Assembly: GCF_030268045.1 (NCBI RefSeq)
Contig: NZ_BSDC01000001.1
Coordinates: forward strand, 62,001 to 126,000
DNA from: Geothrix edaphica
GTDB lineage: Bacteria > Acidobacteriota > Holophagae > Holophagales > Holophagaceae
DNA: 64,000 nucleotides
Reading direction: 5' to 3'
Position 1 is the stretch's first letter. Each line of letters opens with the position of its first letter. Made by a program: the position numbers and the translations under genes. Shown in pieces: positions 53,218 to 61,227 of this stretch. Below the pieces are notes generated by a model, which was given only the letters and a program-made list of their open reading frames with translations, was not told the DNA's origin and did not search any database.

Positions 53218-53879
53218 CGGAGCGGCTGGTCTTCCCCGATCCGGAGCTGGCGGAGAACGGCCTGCTGGCCATCGGCGGCGACCTCAGTGTGGAGCGCCTC
53301 TTGCTGGCCTACCGGAGCGGCATCTTCCCCTGGTACGGCGAGGGCGACCCGCTGCTCTGGTGGTCGCCAGCCGAGCGGGCCCTGCTGCGCCCCGGCCACC
53401 TGCACCTGTCGGCCCGCACCCTTCGGAGCCTGCGTCACCAGCCTTTCGAGATCCGCTTCGACATGGCCTTCGCGCAGGTCATTGAACGCTGCTCCGCCGT
53501 GCCGCGTCCGGGCCAGGACGGCACCTGGATCACGCCGGAGATGCGGGAGGCCTACCTCGCGCTCCACCACGCCGGTCACGCCCACAGCGTGGAGGCCTGG
53601 CGGGACGGCGAGCTGAAGGGCGGCCTCTACGGCGTGTCGCTCGGCGGTACGTTCTTCGGCGAGAGCATGTTCAGCCTGGAGCCCGAGGCCAGCCGCGCCG
53701 CCCTCCAGGCGCTGGACATGCGGCTCGCGGCGTGGGGCTTCACGATGCTCGACGGCCAGCTGCCTCATGAGGGGCTGGTGGGATACGGGTTCCAGTGCAT
53801 CCCGCGGGCCCTGTTCCTGGCGGAGCTGACGGAGGCTCTCCGCAGGGAAGGGCGGACGGGGTCCTGGAAACACATGTAA
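53199..53879 (+). CDS. aat: leucyl/phenylalanyl-tRNA--protein transferase
   Basis: 226 residues. Transfers Leu or Phe from tRNA to N-terminal Arg/Lys of proteins, creating N-degrons for ClpS-ClpAP. Family motifs: FPDPELAENGLLAIGGDLS, YRSGIFPWYGEGDPLLWWSP, HSVEAWRDGELKGGLYGVSLGGTFFGESMF and MLDGQLPHEGLVGYG. GTG start, overlapping the clpA fragment by 19 bp. Before the insertion it must have been the third gene of clpS-clpA-aat; its present promoter is unclear. Confidence 0.95.
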   Translation: MPVFRLTERLVFPDPELAENGLLAIGGDLSVERLLLAYRSGIFPWYGEGDPLLWWSPAERALLRPGHLHLSARTLRSLRHQPFEIRFDMAFAQVIERCSAVPRPGQDGTWITPEMREAYLALHHAGHAHSVEAWRDGELKGGLYGVSLGGTFFGESMFSLEPEASRAALQALDMRLAAWGFTMLDGQLPHEGLVGYGFQCIPRALFLAELTEALRREGRTGSWKHM

Positions 53880-53967
53880 CGACGCGGATTCGCATCAAGA
53901 TTTCAGGGCGGGTGCCAGACCGGGGCCTATGGTGGGGAGGGGAGCATGTCGGCTCCCAGGATGCTCT

Positions 53968-55119
53968 GTGAACAAGCGAACCCCCCGTTCCTGGCTCAAC
54001 ACCCTCTTCCTCTTGGGGACGCTGGCCTTGGCCCTGATCTGCGTGCCCTGGAAGCTGGCGACGCAGGGGCTGCGCTGGAGCGAGGTGGTGGTGCTCCTCA
54101 CCATGTACACCGCCACGGGGCTCGCCATCACCGTGGGCTACCACCGCCTCTTCAGCCACCGGGCCTTCCAGGCGGCCTGGCCCGTGCGGCTGGCCGTGCT
54201 GCTCCTGGGGGCCGCGGCCTTCCAGAACTCCGCCCTCGCCTGGTGCAGCGACCACCGCCACCACCACCGCTTCGTGGATGATCCCGGGCGGGACCCCTAT
54301 CCGGTCAAGCGGGGCTTCTGGTACGCCCATTGGCTCTGGGTGATGGAGGGCGGGGACCGTCCCTTCGATGGTGTCGCCGATCTGCTGCGGGATCCCCTGC
54401 TGCGGTGGCAGCGCCGCTACCACTTCTGGATCGGCGGTGTGGTTGCGGCCCTGCCGGTGCTGGTGGTGGGCTGGGCGACCGGGAACCTCGTCGGCCAGCT
54501 CGTCATGGGCCTCCTGCTGCGCATCGTCCTGACGCACCACAGCACCTTCCTCATCAACTCCGCCGCCCACTGGTTCGGCAGCCAGCCCTACACGGACGCC
54601 AACAGTGCCCGCGACAACGCCCTGCTGGCGCCCTTCACCTTCGGCGAGGGGTACCACAACTTCCACCATATGTGGCAGTGGGACTACCGCAACGGCCCCC
54701 ACTGGTACCAATGGGACCCGGCCAAGTGGCTCATCGCCGCCGGCGCCTGGGTGGGGCTCACCCGGGGCCTGCGCCGCGTTCCGGCCACGGAGATGCAGCG
54801 CGCCCGCGTGGCCATGGAGGCGAAGCGCCTGGCCGCGCGCTTGGCCCGGGCCCTCCCCGCGGATGCCCTCCAGGCCAGGACCGCCCTGGAGGCGGCCCAT
54901 GCGCGGCTGGATGCGGCTCTGACCGCCTTCCAGGGCTGCCTTGATGCCTGGCGCGTGAAGAAGGCCGGGTGGCACCAGAAGGGCCAGGCCAAGGCCGAGG
55001 CCTGGCGGGGGGCCCGGGCGGAATGGAAGGCCCAGCGCGCCCGCTACCGACAGGATCTCCGCGAAGCCTGGATCGCCTGGAGGCGGGCGCGGCTGGTGGC
55101 GCGGCAGGCCGCGGCCTGA
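53968..55119 (+). CDS. acyl-CoA/fatty acid desaturase with long helical tail
   Basis: 383 residues. A membrane di-iron desaturase of the delta-9 type, with histidine boxes H-R-L-F-S-H, D-H-R-H-H-H and G-Y-H-N-F-H-H, and four hydrophobic helices. The residues after about 275 form an Ala/Arg/Lys-rich helical extension of about 105 residues (ARVAMEAKRLAARLARALP and onward), absent from typical bacterial desaturases. GTG at 53968 follows AGGA and removes unlikely residues; ATG 53929 is an alternative. Likely introduces double bonds for membrane fluidity. Confidence 0.88.
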   Translation: MNKRTPRSWLNTLFLLGTLALALICVPWKLATQGLRWSEVVVLLTMYTATGLAITVGYHRLFSHRAFQAAWPVRLAVLLLGAAAFQNSALAWCSDHRHHHRFVDDPGRDPYPVKRGFWYAHWLWVMEGGDRPFDGVADLLRDPLLRWQRRYHFWIGGVVAALPVLVVGWATGNLVGQLVMGLLLRIVLTHHSTFLINSAAHWFGSQPYTDANSARDNALLAPFTFGEGYHNFHHMWQWDYRNGPHWYQWDPAKWLIAAGAWVGLTRGLRRVPATEMQRARVAMEAKRLAARLARALPADALQARTALEAAHARLDAALTAFQGCLDAWRVKKAGWHQKGQAKAEAWRGARAEWKAQRARYRQDLREAWIAWRRARLVARQAAA

Positions 55120-55150
55120 GGCTGGCAGGATCGAACGTGCAGGGCGGAGG

Positions 55151-55174
55151 AGCCAGTTCCTGGCGGAATTGGCT
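55151..55174. terminator. hairpin between convergent genes
   Basis: AGCCAGTTCC and GGAATTGGCT pair (one G-T) across TGGC, midway between the desaturase stop (55119) and the nucleotidyltransferase stop (55198). There is no T run on either side; possible bidirectional terminator. Confidence 0.35.
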
Positions 55175-55197
55175 GGGGCGCTTCGAGCAAGGCATGC

Positions 55198-55716
55198 TCA
55201 GAGGGATGAGATCTTTTCCCAGAAGGCCTGCGCTTCTGGTGTGAGCTTCGGAACGATGGAAGCCGCCTCTTCTTTCATGGATGGGCGACCCAGAGTCTCC
55301 GCATTGCTGAGCAGAGCCAGGATATCGGCGGCGTCCTGGGGACTGGCAGCTTCGAGCTTGAGGAGGATGAGGCCCAGGGGAGAAGCCACGGGACAAGGGA
55401 AGGCTTCGCGCCGCTCACGGGTTTCCAGGGCGATCAGGGCGGCCGCGCCACGCCCCAGGATGAGGTCCTGGTGGGGTGGGCCAGGGAAACGCACCACCCC
55501 CCCGAGCGGATCCTCGGCATCGCCCTTCGTGATGTGGGGAGGCGCTCCCTTCCAATCCGACCAGAAGCCGGAATCGAGGATTCGCGGGTCCATGGCGAGC
55601 AGATCCGCGTCTGCGGTATAGCGCGCCACGCCCCAGGCTGCGAGGGCCAGCCCGCCAATGAGGCAGAAGGGAATGTGCCGCTGTTCCATGTAGGCGATGA
55701 GGCGGGCATCGAGCAT
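55198..55716 (-). CDS. nucleotidyltransferase-fold protein (AbiEii/MNT-like)
   Basis: 172 residues. The N-terminus has CLIGGLALAAWGVARYTADADLLAMD, a nucleotidyltransferase G-G ... D-x-D motif, followed by a variable region and ASPLGLILLKLEAASPQDAADILALL as in AbiEii/AbiGii-type proteins. The start at 55716 overlaps the preceding small gene by one base (TGATG). Usual interpretation is the toxin or modifying half of a type IV or MNT-HEPN-like module; chromosomal orphan enzymes also look like this. Confidence 0.7.
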   Translation of the reverse strand: MLDARLIAYMEQRHIPFCLIGGLALAAWGVARYTADADLLAMDPRILDSGFWSDWKGAPPHITKGDAEDPLGGVVRFPGPPHQDLILGRGAAALIALETRERREAFPCPVASPLGLILLKLEAASPQDAADILALLSNAETLGRPSMKEEAASIVPKLTPEAQAFWEKISSL

Positions 55717-55925
55717 CAGTCCTCCGCCTCGTCCTGTTCGGCCATGCACCTGCTTGGGCGGCGCTGGGCGCGTTTCAGGCGGTTCCGCAGTCTCAGCGCG
55801 TCGATGTCCGTGGCCCCTGCTGGGAGGAGGTGACGCATGAGCCGGAGCCCCTCGCCTTCCCGGTACAACCGCTCGCAGAGGGCCAGGGCCTCCGCGGGCG
55901 TGGGGATGGGATCGAGGCGTCGCAT
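55716..55925 (-). CDS. small partner protein of the nucleotidyltransferase
   Basis: 69 residues, basic and helical (PTPAEALALCERLYREGEGLRLMRHLL), ending in a polar tail. One-base overlap with the nucleotidyltransferase gene suggests a paired module. It could be an antitoxin or adaptor. No clear HTH. Start at 55925 by position. Confidence 0.55.
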   Translation of the reverse strand: MRRLDPIPTPAEALALCERLYREGEGLRLMRHLLPAGATDIDALRLRNRLKRAQRRPSRCMAEQDEAED

Positions 55926-55967
55926 GGCATCAGGGTAGGCGCAGCCAGGGCTATAGACCAGATTTCC

Positions 55968-56008
55968 TACTCGATGGGCAGCCGCGCCGCTACTCGATGG
56001 GCAGCCGC
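55968..56008. repeat. 22-bp tandem duplication of the ftsZ end
   Basis: CTACTCGATGGGCAGCCGC occurs at 55968-55986 and again at 55990-56008. The second copy encodes the last residues and stop of FtsZ (R-L-P-I-E-stop); the first is a duplicate just beyond the stop, placed 43 bp from the following gene's start. Confidence 0.85.
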
Positions 56009-57264
56009 CCCTGGCCCAGCCGGATGATGGCGGGGACGTGGAGGTCGTCGTTGCCGCCGGGCAGTTCGCCGCTGGGGGTGGGGGCCTGGGGCAGGAGGCG
56101 GGTGGGCGTGGGACCCTGCTGCTCGCCGGCGGGCACTTCACCGTAGACTCGGCCGCTGACGCCGTTCACGGGCAGGACGGCCTGGCCGTCGACGGGCTGG
56201 ACCACCAGGGTGGGGGCATGCAGGGGCGCGGAGTTGGACTCCACGGCGCCGCCCAGGTGCAGGCTCTGGCGGCGATCCTCCAGGAGCTTCTCCTCCTGGT
56301 CGAAGCCGCTGGCCAGGACGGTGACGAGCACGCGATCCTCCATGCCCTCGCCCTCCACGGTGCAGGCCTTGATGTCGGGCCGGCCGCTGTAGTGGTCCTG
56401 CAGGTAGTTCATGGCGGTCTCGATGGCCGAAGCCTCCATGACCTCCCAGTCGGCGGTGATGGACACCATGACGTTGGCCGCCGCGCCGGTCTGGGCGCGC
56501 TCGAGCAGGGGACAGGCCAGGGCCTTCTTGAGGGCGTCCATGACGGCCTCCTCCCCGCGGCCCGCGCCGGTGCCGATGAGAGCCTCGCCGCCGTTGCGGA
56601 GCACGGCCTCGACGTCCGCGAAGTCGCCGTTGATGATGCCGGGCTTGAGGATGAGGTCCGCGATGCCCCGCACGCCCTGGATGAGCACGCCGTCCGCCAC
56701 GCGGAAGGCCTCCTTCATGGTCACGCGGGCGTCGCAGACGGCCTTCAGGCGCTCATTGCTCACCACGATGACGGTGTCGGCGGTGTCCCGCAGGTTGGCC
56801 AGGCCGGCGAGGGCGAGGTCGCCCTTCTTGCGGCCCTCCCAGGCGAAGGGCGTGAGCACCACGGCCACGGTGAGGGCCCCCAACTCCCGGGCGAAGCTGG
56901 CCAGCACCGGCGCGGCGCCCGTGCCCGTGCCGCCGCCCATGCCGCCGGTGATGAAGATCATGTCGGCGCCCTGGAGGGCCGCCAGCACTTCCTCGCGGCT
57001 CTCCTCGGCGGCCACAGCCCCGCGTTCGGCGCTGCCGCCCGCGCCCAGGCCCCGGCTGCTCTGGGGTCCCAGGGGCAGCTTCACGTGGGCCTTGCTCTGG
57101 GAGAGGCTCTGCTGATCCGTGTTCATGGCGATGAACTGCACGCCGGTGACACCGCTCTCGATCATGCGGTTGATGGCGTTGCAGCCCGCGCCGCCCACGC
57201 CGAGCACCTTGATGTTCGCGCCGGGCAGGCTGTGGGGGCAGGGGAGGAAGGGGGTCTCGGACAT
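55990..57264 (-). CDS. ftsZ: cell division GTPase FtsZ
   Basis: 424 residues. Tubulin-like GTPase forming the division ring. N-terminal GVGGAGCNAINRMI, the G-G-M-G-G-G-T-G-T-G GTP-binding loop and the synergy-site NGDFADVEAVLRNGGEAL (T7 loop region) are present. A Pro/Gln/Gly-rich linker follows (residues 320-400), then a C-terminal peptide HVPAIIR that corresponds to the FtsA/ZipA-binding motif. Start 57264 with GGGAG upstream. It follows ftsA by 35 bp. Confidence 0.97.
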   Translation of the reverse strand: MSETPFLPCPHSLPGANIKVLGVGGAGCNAINRMIESGVTGVQFIAMNTDQQSLSQSKAHVKLPLGPQSSRGLGAGGSAERGAVAAEESREEVLAALQGADMIFITGGMGGGTGTGAAPVLASFARELGALTVAVVLTPFAWEGRKKGDLALAGLANLRDTADTVIVVSNERLKAVCDARVTMKEAFRVADGVLIQGVRGIADLILKPGIINGDFADVEAVLRNGGEALIGTGAGRGEEAVMDALKKALACPLLERAQTGAAANVMVSITADWEVMEASAIETAMNYLQDHYSGRPDIKACTVEGEGMEDRVLVTVLASGFDQEEKLLEDRRQSLHLGGAVESNSAPLHAPTLVVQPVDGQAVLPVNGVSGRVYGEVPAGEQQGPTPTRLLPQAPTPSGELPGGNDDLHVPAIIRLGQGRLPIE

Positions 57265-57299
57265 CGGAACTCCCGAAGAGGGCAGTGCTGAAGGCATGG

Positions 57300-58514
57300 C
57301 TAGAACATCTTCTTGATGCGGCCGAGGAAACCATCGCCCCGGTCCTGCTTGCCGCGGGTCTCGGTCATGTCCCGGGCGAGGGACTTCACCGCGCCGAGGG
57401 CATTCACGAAGTAGGGGTTGCCGGTGGCCTGGGGCAGGCCGGAGACGCCCAGGATGCGGCCCAGCACCACGCGGGGGCGGCCCAGGATGGTCTGCGCCAG
57501 AATGGCGAGGTGCGTGAGGAGCGCGCCGCCGCCCACCAGGTGCACGCCGCCGTGGATCTCGTGCATGAGGCCCGTGCGGCCCATCTCCGCCAGCACCAGG
57601 TTCAGCAGCTCCGCGGCCCGGGCCTGGAGCACCTCGGCGATCTCGCGGCGGGAGACCAGGCGGCCCTCCTCCTCGAGTTCGACGGATTCCTCGGCGGGCA
57701 CGTGGGCATGCAGCACCGTGCCGAACCGGATCTTGATGCGCTCGGAGGCGGCGATGCCGCCCAGGTGCTTGGTGATCTCCAGGTCGCGGGTGAAATGCAT
57801 GCCGCCGATGGGGATCACCGCGGAGTGGAACAGGGTGCCGTGCAGGAAGATGCCCAGGTGGGTGAGGTGCTCGCCGATATCCACCACCACCGCGCCGTTC
57901 TCGCGGTCCTCGCGGCTCAGCACGGCCTCGGCGCTGGCCAGGGGCGAGTACATCAGCTCGGCGCCGTGGAGCCCGGCGTTCTTGAGGGCCAGGTTGATGT
58001 TCATGATGACGGGGCTGGGCGCGACGATGATGCGGACCTCCGCCTCCAGCGACTCGCCGAACATGCCCACGGGGTTGCGGATGTCCCGCTGGCCCTTGAT
58101 GTGGAACATCTGGGGGATGCGGTGGAGGACCAGCTCCTCCTTGGCCAGCTTGCAGCCGTTGGTGGCCTGCTCCAGCACCCGGTCGCGGTCCGAGGCGGTG
58201 ATGATCTTGTCGCCACTGCTGATGGTGATGGAGTCGCGGAGGTTCTCGCCCTTGAACTGGATGCCGTCCACGGCCACGCGGATGCCATCCACCTTGGTCT
58301 GGCCCGCGGTGTTCATGGCCTCCTCCACGGCCCGCACGATGGCGCGGGTGCAGAGGTCCATGTCGGTGATCTGGCCCTGGGTGAACCCGCCCTGAGGCGA
58401 GGCCTGGCCCGTGCCCGTCACGTTCAGCGTCCCGTCTTCCTCCTGGACGGCCACCACCGCCACCACTTTGCTTGCACCAAGGTCGAGCCCTAGGAGAACG
58501 GCGCGCTGAGGCAT
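57300..58514 (-). CDS. ftsA: cell division protein FtsA
   Basis: 404 residues. An actin-fold protein that tethers FtsZ to the membrane. N-terminal phosphate-1 loop GLDLGASKVVAVVA, 1C-domain region following, VVDIGEHLTHLGIFLHG (phosphate-2), and VHLVGGGALLTHL (adenosine motif). The C-terminal amphipathic targeting helix (DGFLGRIKKMF) is intact. Start 58514 with AAAAGGA upstream. Confidence 0.96.
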   Translation of the reverse strand: MPQRAVLLGLDLGASKVVAVVAVQEEDGTLNVTGTGQASPQGGFTQGQITDMDLCTRAIVRAVEEAMNTAGQTKVDGIRVAVDGIQFKGENLRDSITISSGDKIITASDRDRVLEQATNGCKLAKEELVLHRIPQMFHIKGQRDIRNPVGMFGESLEAEVRIIVAPSPVIMNINLALKNAGLHGAELMYSPLASAEAVLSREDRENGAVVVDIGEHLTHLGIFLHGTLFHSAVIPIGGMHFTRDLEITKHLGGIAASERIKIRFGTVLHAHVPAEESVELEEEGRLVSRREIAEVLQARAAELLNLVLAEMGRTGLMHEIHGGVHLVGGGALLTHLAILAQTILGRPRVVLGRILGVSGLPQATGNPYFVNALGAVKSLARDMTETRGKQDRGDGFLGRIKKMF

Positions 58515-58607
58515 GAAGATCCTTTTCCTTGCTCTAGGTTTACACCAGTTCCGTGCCAGGTTCGAGCCTTTGCGCACGGAAAAAACGCCGCTTTCTTCCC
58601 GCGGAGG

Positions 58608-59396
58608 TCAGCGTGGGGTCTTGGTGGAGGCCGGGGCCTCCTCAGGCTCCCCCACGGCCACCTCCTCGTCCCAGCGGAGGTCGACGTAGCGGAGCCGGGC
58701 CAGATCCGGCCGCTGGGAGAGGCGATCCACGAACAGGCCCTGGAAATTGGGCACGTTTTTCGTCACATCCTGGCGGGACAAGTAGATCGGGGCCGGGAGC
58801 CCTTCGATGTAGGCCACAGGCCCCTTCGAGCTCCATCGGAACTCGGTCACCCGATCGTAAAAGCCGGCCTGTTTTTCCCGCAAAGTCCGTGCAGCGCTCA
58901 CCAGACGGGCCAGCCCCTGGTCCGTCTGGCTGGCCGGGTCCACCACCACCGGAATGGGGCTTAGGTTCGCCTGGTTGACCCGATCCAGCAGGATGCCGTC
59001 GTCGGACACAAGGAACACACCGTTGCTGCGCACCAGCCAGAGGACGGGGCGCCGCTCCTCCACCACCAGGCTGAGGCGGTCGGGCGGATCCTTCCGGATC
59101 TGGAGGTTGCGCACCCAGCGCTTGGCCTCGATCCGGCTCCGCAGCTCCTCCGCATCGACCCAGAAGAGGGGCTTGCCCAGCACCAGCTTCTCGGCGAGGG
59201 CCTGGATCTCCGCCTGGCGCTCGCCTCGGCAGCCGCTCACGTTGACCTGCTCGATGGTGAGCTTCTGCAGCCCGAAGTACCGCGTGCCCAGCTCCATCAG
59301 GCCCCAGGCGCCCCCACCCAGCACCGCCACCGTGAGTCCGGCCCGCACCCAGGGGAACCAGGGGCGCTTCGGGCGGGTGCGGGGGAGCATGGACAT
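58608..59396 (-). CDS. ftsQ: cell division protein FtsQ
   Basis: 262 residues. Short basic N-terminus, one membrane helix (AGLTVAVLGGGAWGLMELG), a POTRA domain (LQKLTIEQVNVSGCRGERQAEIQ, VRNLQIRKDPPDRLSLVVEERRPVLWL) and the FtsQ beta domain with YIEGLPAPIYLSRQDV. It links the FtsBL divisome part. Order ftsQ-ftsA-ftsZ is the conserved dcw order. Confidence 0.93.
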   Translation of the reverse strand: MSMLPRTRPKRPWFPWVRAGLTVAVLGGGAWGLMELGTRYFGLQKLTIEQVNVSGCRGERQAEIQALAEKLVLGKPLFWVDAEELRSRIEAKRWVRNLQIRKDPPDRLSLVVEERRPVLWLVRSNGVFLVSDDGILLDRVNQANLSPIPVVVDPASQTDQGLARLVSAARTLREKQAGFYDRVTEFRWSSKGPVAYIEGLPAPIYLSRQDVTKNVPNFQGLFVDRLSQRPDLARLRYVDLRWDEEVAVGEPEEAPASTKTPR

Positions 59397-59478
59397 GGGG
59401 GTCAGTCTACCGCCTGGAGGCGACAGTCCGGGTGGCCTGGAAGCCTCCTTTATCCTCTACAGAGCAAGAGGGAGCCCC

Positions 59479-60723
59479 ATGGCCTCGATCGTCCCCGAAG
59501 GCATTCCGGATCTCCTCGATTCCCTCTTCCGTGCGGAGTCGCGGCGCATCCTGGCCTCCCTGATCCGGCTGCTCGGGGACTTCGACCTGGCCGAAGACGG
59601 CATGCACGATGCCTTCGCGGCCGCGCTGGAGGCCTGGCCCAGGGACGGGGTGCCGGAGCATCCCCGTGCCTGGTTGGTGTCGACAGGCCGCTTCAAGGCG
59701 ATCGACCGCCTGCGGCGGTCCGCACGCTTCAACACCTCGCTTGAGACCTTGGCCGAGCTGCCCGACGAGGGCCCGCCCGGCCCCGTGGAGGAGGACGTCG
59801 ACGATGACCGCCTGCGGCTCATCTTCACCTGCTGCCATCCGGCCCTGTCCCCGGAAGCCTGCACCGCGCTGACGCTCCGGGAAGTGTGCGGCCTGACGAC
59901 GGAGGCCATCGCGCGGGCCTTCCTCACCGCCCCTTCCACGCTGGCCCAGCGGATCGTCCGGGCCAAGGCGAAGATCCGCGACGCGGGCATTCCCTATGAG
60001 ATCCCCAGCCGGGCCGAGCTGCCGGACCGTCTGGACGCGGTGCTGAAGGTCATCTACCTGGTGTTCAACGAAGGCTACTCTGCGTCCTCGGGGGAGGCGC
60101 TGACGCGGCCGGACCTTTCGGCTGAGGCGATCCGCCTGGGACGGCTGCTCCTTGAGCTGCTTCCGGATCCGGAGGTGACGGGACTCCTCGCCCTCATGCT
60201 GCTGCAGGAGTCCAGAAGGGCCGCGCGGGCCTCGTCGGGGGGCGACCTGGTGCTGCTGGAGGACCAGGACCGGTCCCGGTGGGATCGCGCCCTGATGGCC
60301 GAAGGGAGGGCGCTGGTGGAACAGGCGCTGGCGTCCCGCCGGGTGGGCGCCTACACGCTCCAGGCCGCCATTGCCGCCGTCCACGCCGAGGCCGCCGAAG
60401 CCTCGGCCACAGACTGGGACCGGATCGTCGGGCTGTACACCCTCCTGGCCCGGGTGGCGCCTTCCCCCGTGGTGGACCTCAACCGGGCGGTGGCGGTGGC
60501 CATGCGGGACGGCCCGCAGGACGGACTGGAGCTCACCGACGCCCTCCTCGTGCGCCGCGACATGGCGGAGTACCACCTGGCGCACGCGGTTCGCGCGGAC
60601 CTCTGCCGCCGCCTGGGGAGGACGGAAGAGGCGCTCACCTCCTACCGCCGGGCCCTCGGGCTGGTCCAGCAGGGGCCCGAGCGCCGGTTTCTTGAGCGGC
60701 GGGTGGCCGAGCTTCAAAAATAA
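59479..60723 (+). CDS. ECF42-type sigma factor with TPR-like extension
   Basis: 414 residues from ATG 59479 (GGGAG upstream); the longer upstream frame lies antisense to ftsQ. Sigma2 region residues 15-90 (LLGDFDLAEDGMHDAFAAALEAWP, RAWLVSTGRFKAIDRLRRSA), sigma4 region about 115-180 (LTLREVCGLTTEAIARAFLTAPSTLAQRIVRAK), and a C-terminal extension of over 200 residues with TPR-like helices (YTLLARVAPSPVVDLNRAVAVAM). This is the architecture of group ECF42, whose genes pair with DGPF proteins, exactly as here. Confidence 0.93.
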   Translation: MASIVPEGIPDLLDSLFRAESRRILASLIRLLGDFDLAEDGMHDAFAAALEAWPRDGVPEHPRAWLVSTGRFKAIDRLRRSARFNTSLETLAELPDEGPPGPVEEDVDDDRLRLIFTCCHPALSPEACTALTLREVCGLTTEAIARAFLTAPSTLAQRIVRAKAKIRDAGIPYEIPSRAELPDRLDAVLKVIYLVFNEGYSASSGEALTRPDLSAEAIRLGRLLLELLPDPEVTGLLALMLLQESRRAARASSGGDLVLLEDQDRSRWDRALMAEGRALVEQALASRRVGAYTLQAAIAAVHAEAAEASATDWDRIVGLYTLLARVAPSPVVDLNRAVAVAMRDGPQDGLELTDALLVRRDMAEYHLAHAVRADLCRRLGRTEEALTSYRRALGLVQQGPERRFLERRVAELQK

Positions 60724-60804
60724 TTCGCAGGCCCCTGTCGAAATGGGGCCTGCCCGAACGACCAGGGGTGAAGGCGGTCAGAACGACCCCCATAGGAGCC
60801 ACCC

Positions 60805-61197
60805 ATGAAATACATCTGCTTCGGGTACCTCGACGTCCAGCAATGGTCGACCCTTTCCCCAAGCGAACAGAACGCCAGGTTCGACGCGTGCTTCGCCTAC
60901 GATGAGGGCCTCAAGAAGGACGGCCACTGGGTCGGAGGGGAGGGGCTGCAGGGCCCGGATACCGCTGTCATGGTGCGCTATCAGAATGGCAAGGTGTCCG
61001 TGACGGACGGCCCCTATGCCGAGACCAAGGAGCTGCTGGGCGGCCTCCTGATCCTGGAGGCCAGGGACCTCAACCACGCCATCCACCTGATCTCGAACCA
61101 TCCGGGCCTGAAGATGGGGCCCTGGGAGATCCGGCCCGCGGCGGACCTGGACCAGATGATCCGCGAAAGCGAGCAGCGGCGCGCCGCGTCCAGGTAG
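60805..61197 (+). CDS. DGPF/YciI-family protein, partner of the ECF42 sigma factor
   Basis: 130 residues. YCII-related alpha-beta barrel with V-T-D-G-P-Y-A-E-T-K-E, the DGPF signature (Tyr for Phe), and MVRYQNGKVSVTDG. In ECF42 systems such genes are direct neighbours and likely targets or cofactors of the sigma factor; their chemistry is unproved. AGGAG lies 6 bp before the ATG. It converges on murB across 30 bp. Confidence 0.93.
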   Translation: MKYICFGYLDVQQWSTLSPSEQNARFDACFAYDEGLKKDGHWVGGEGLQGPDTAVMVRYQNGKVSVTDGPYAETKELLGGLLILEARDLNHAIHLISNHPGLKMGPWEIRPAADLDQMIRESEQRRAASR

Positions 61198-61227
61198 GCG
61201 GGCCGGGCGAGGGCTGATCCTCCAGAG

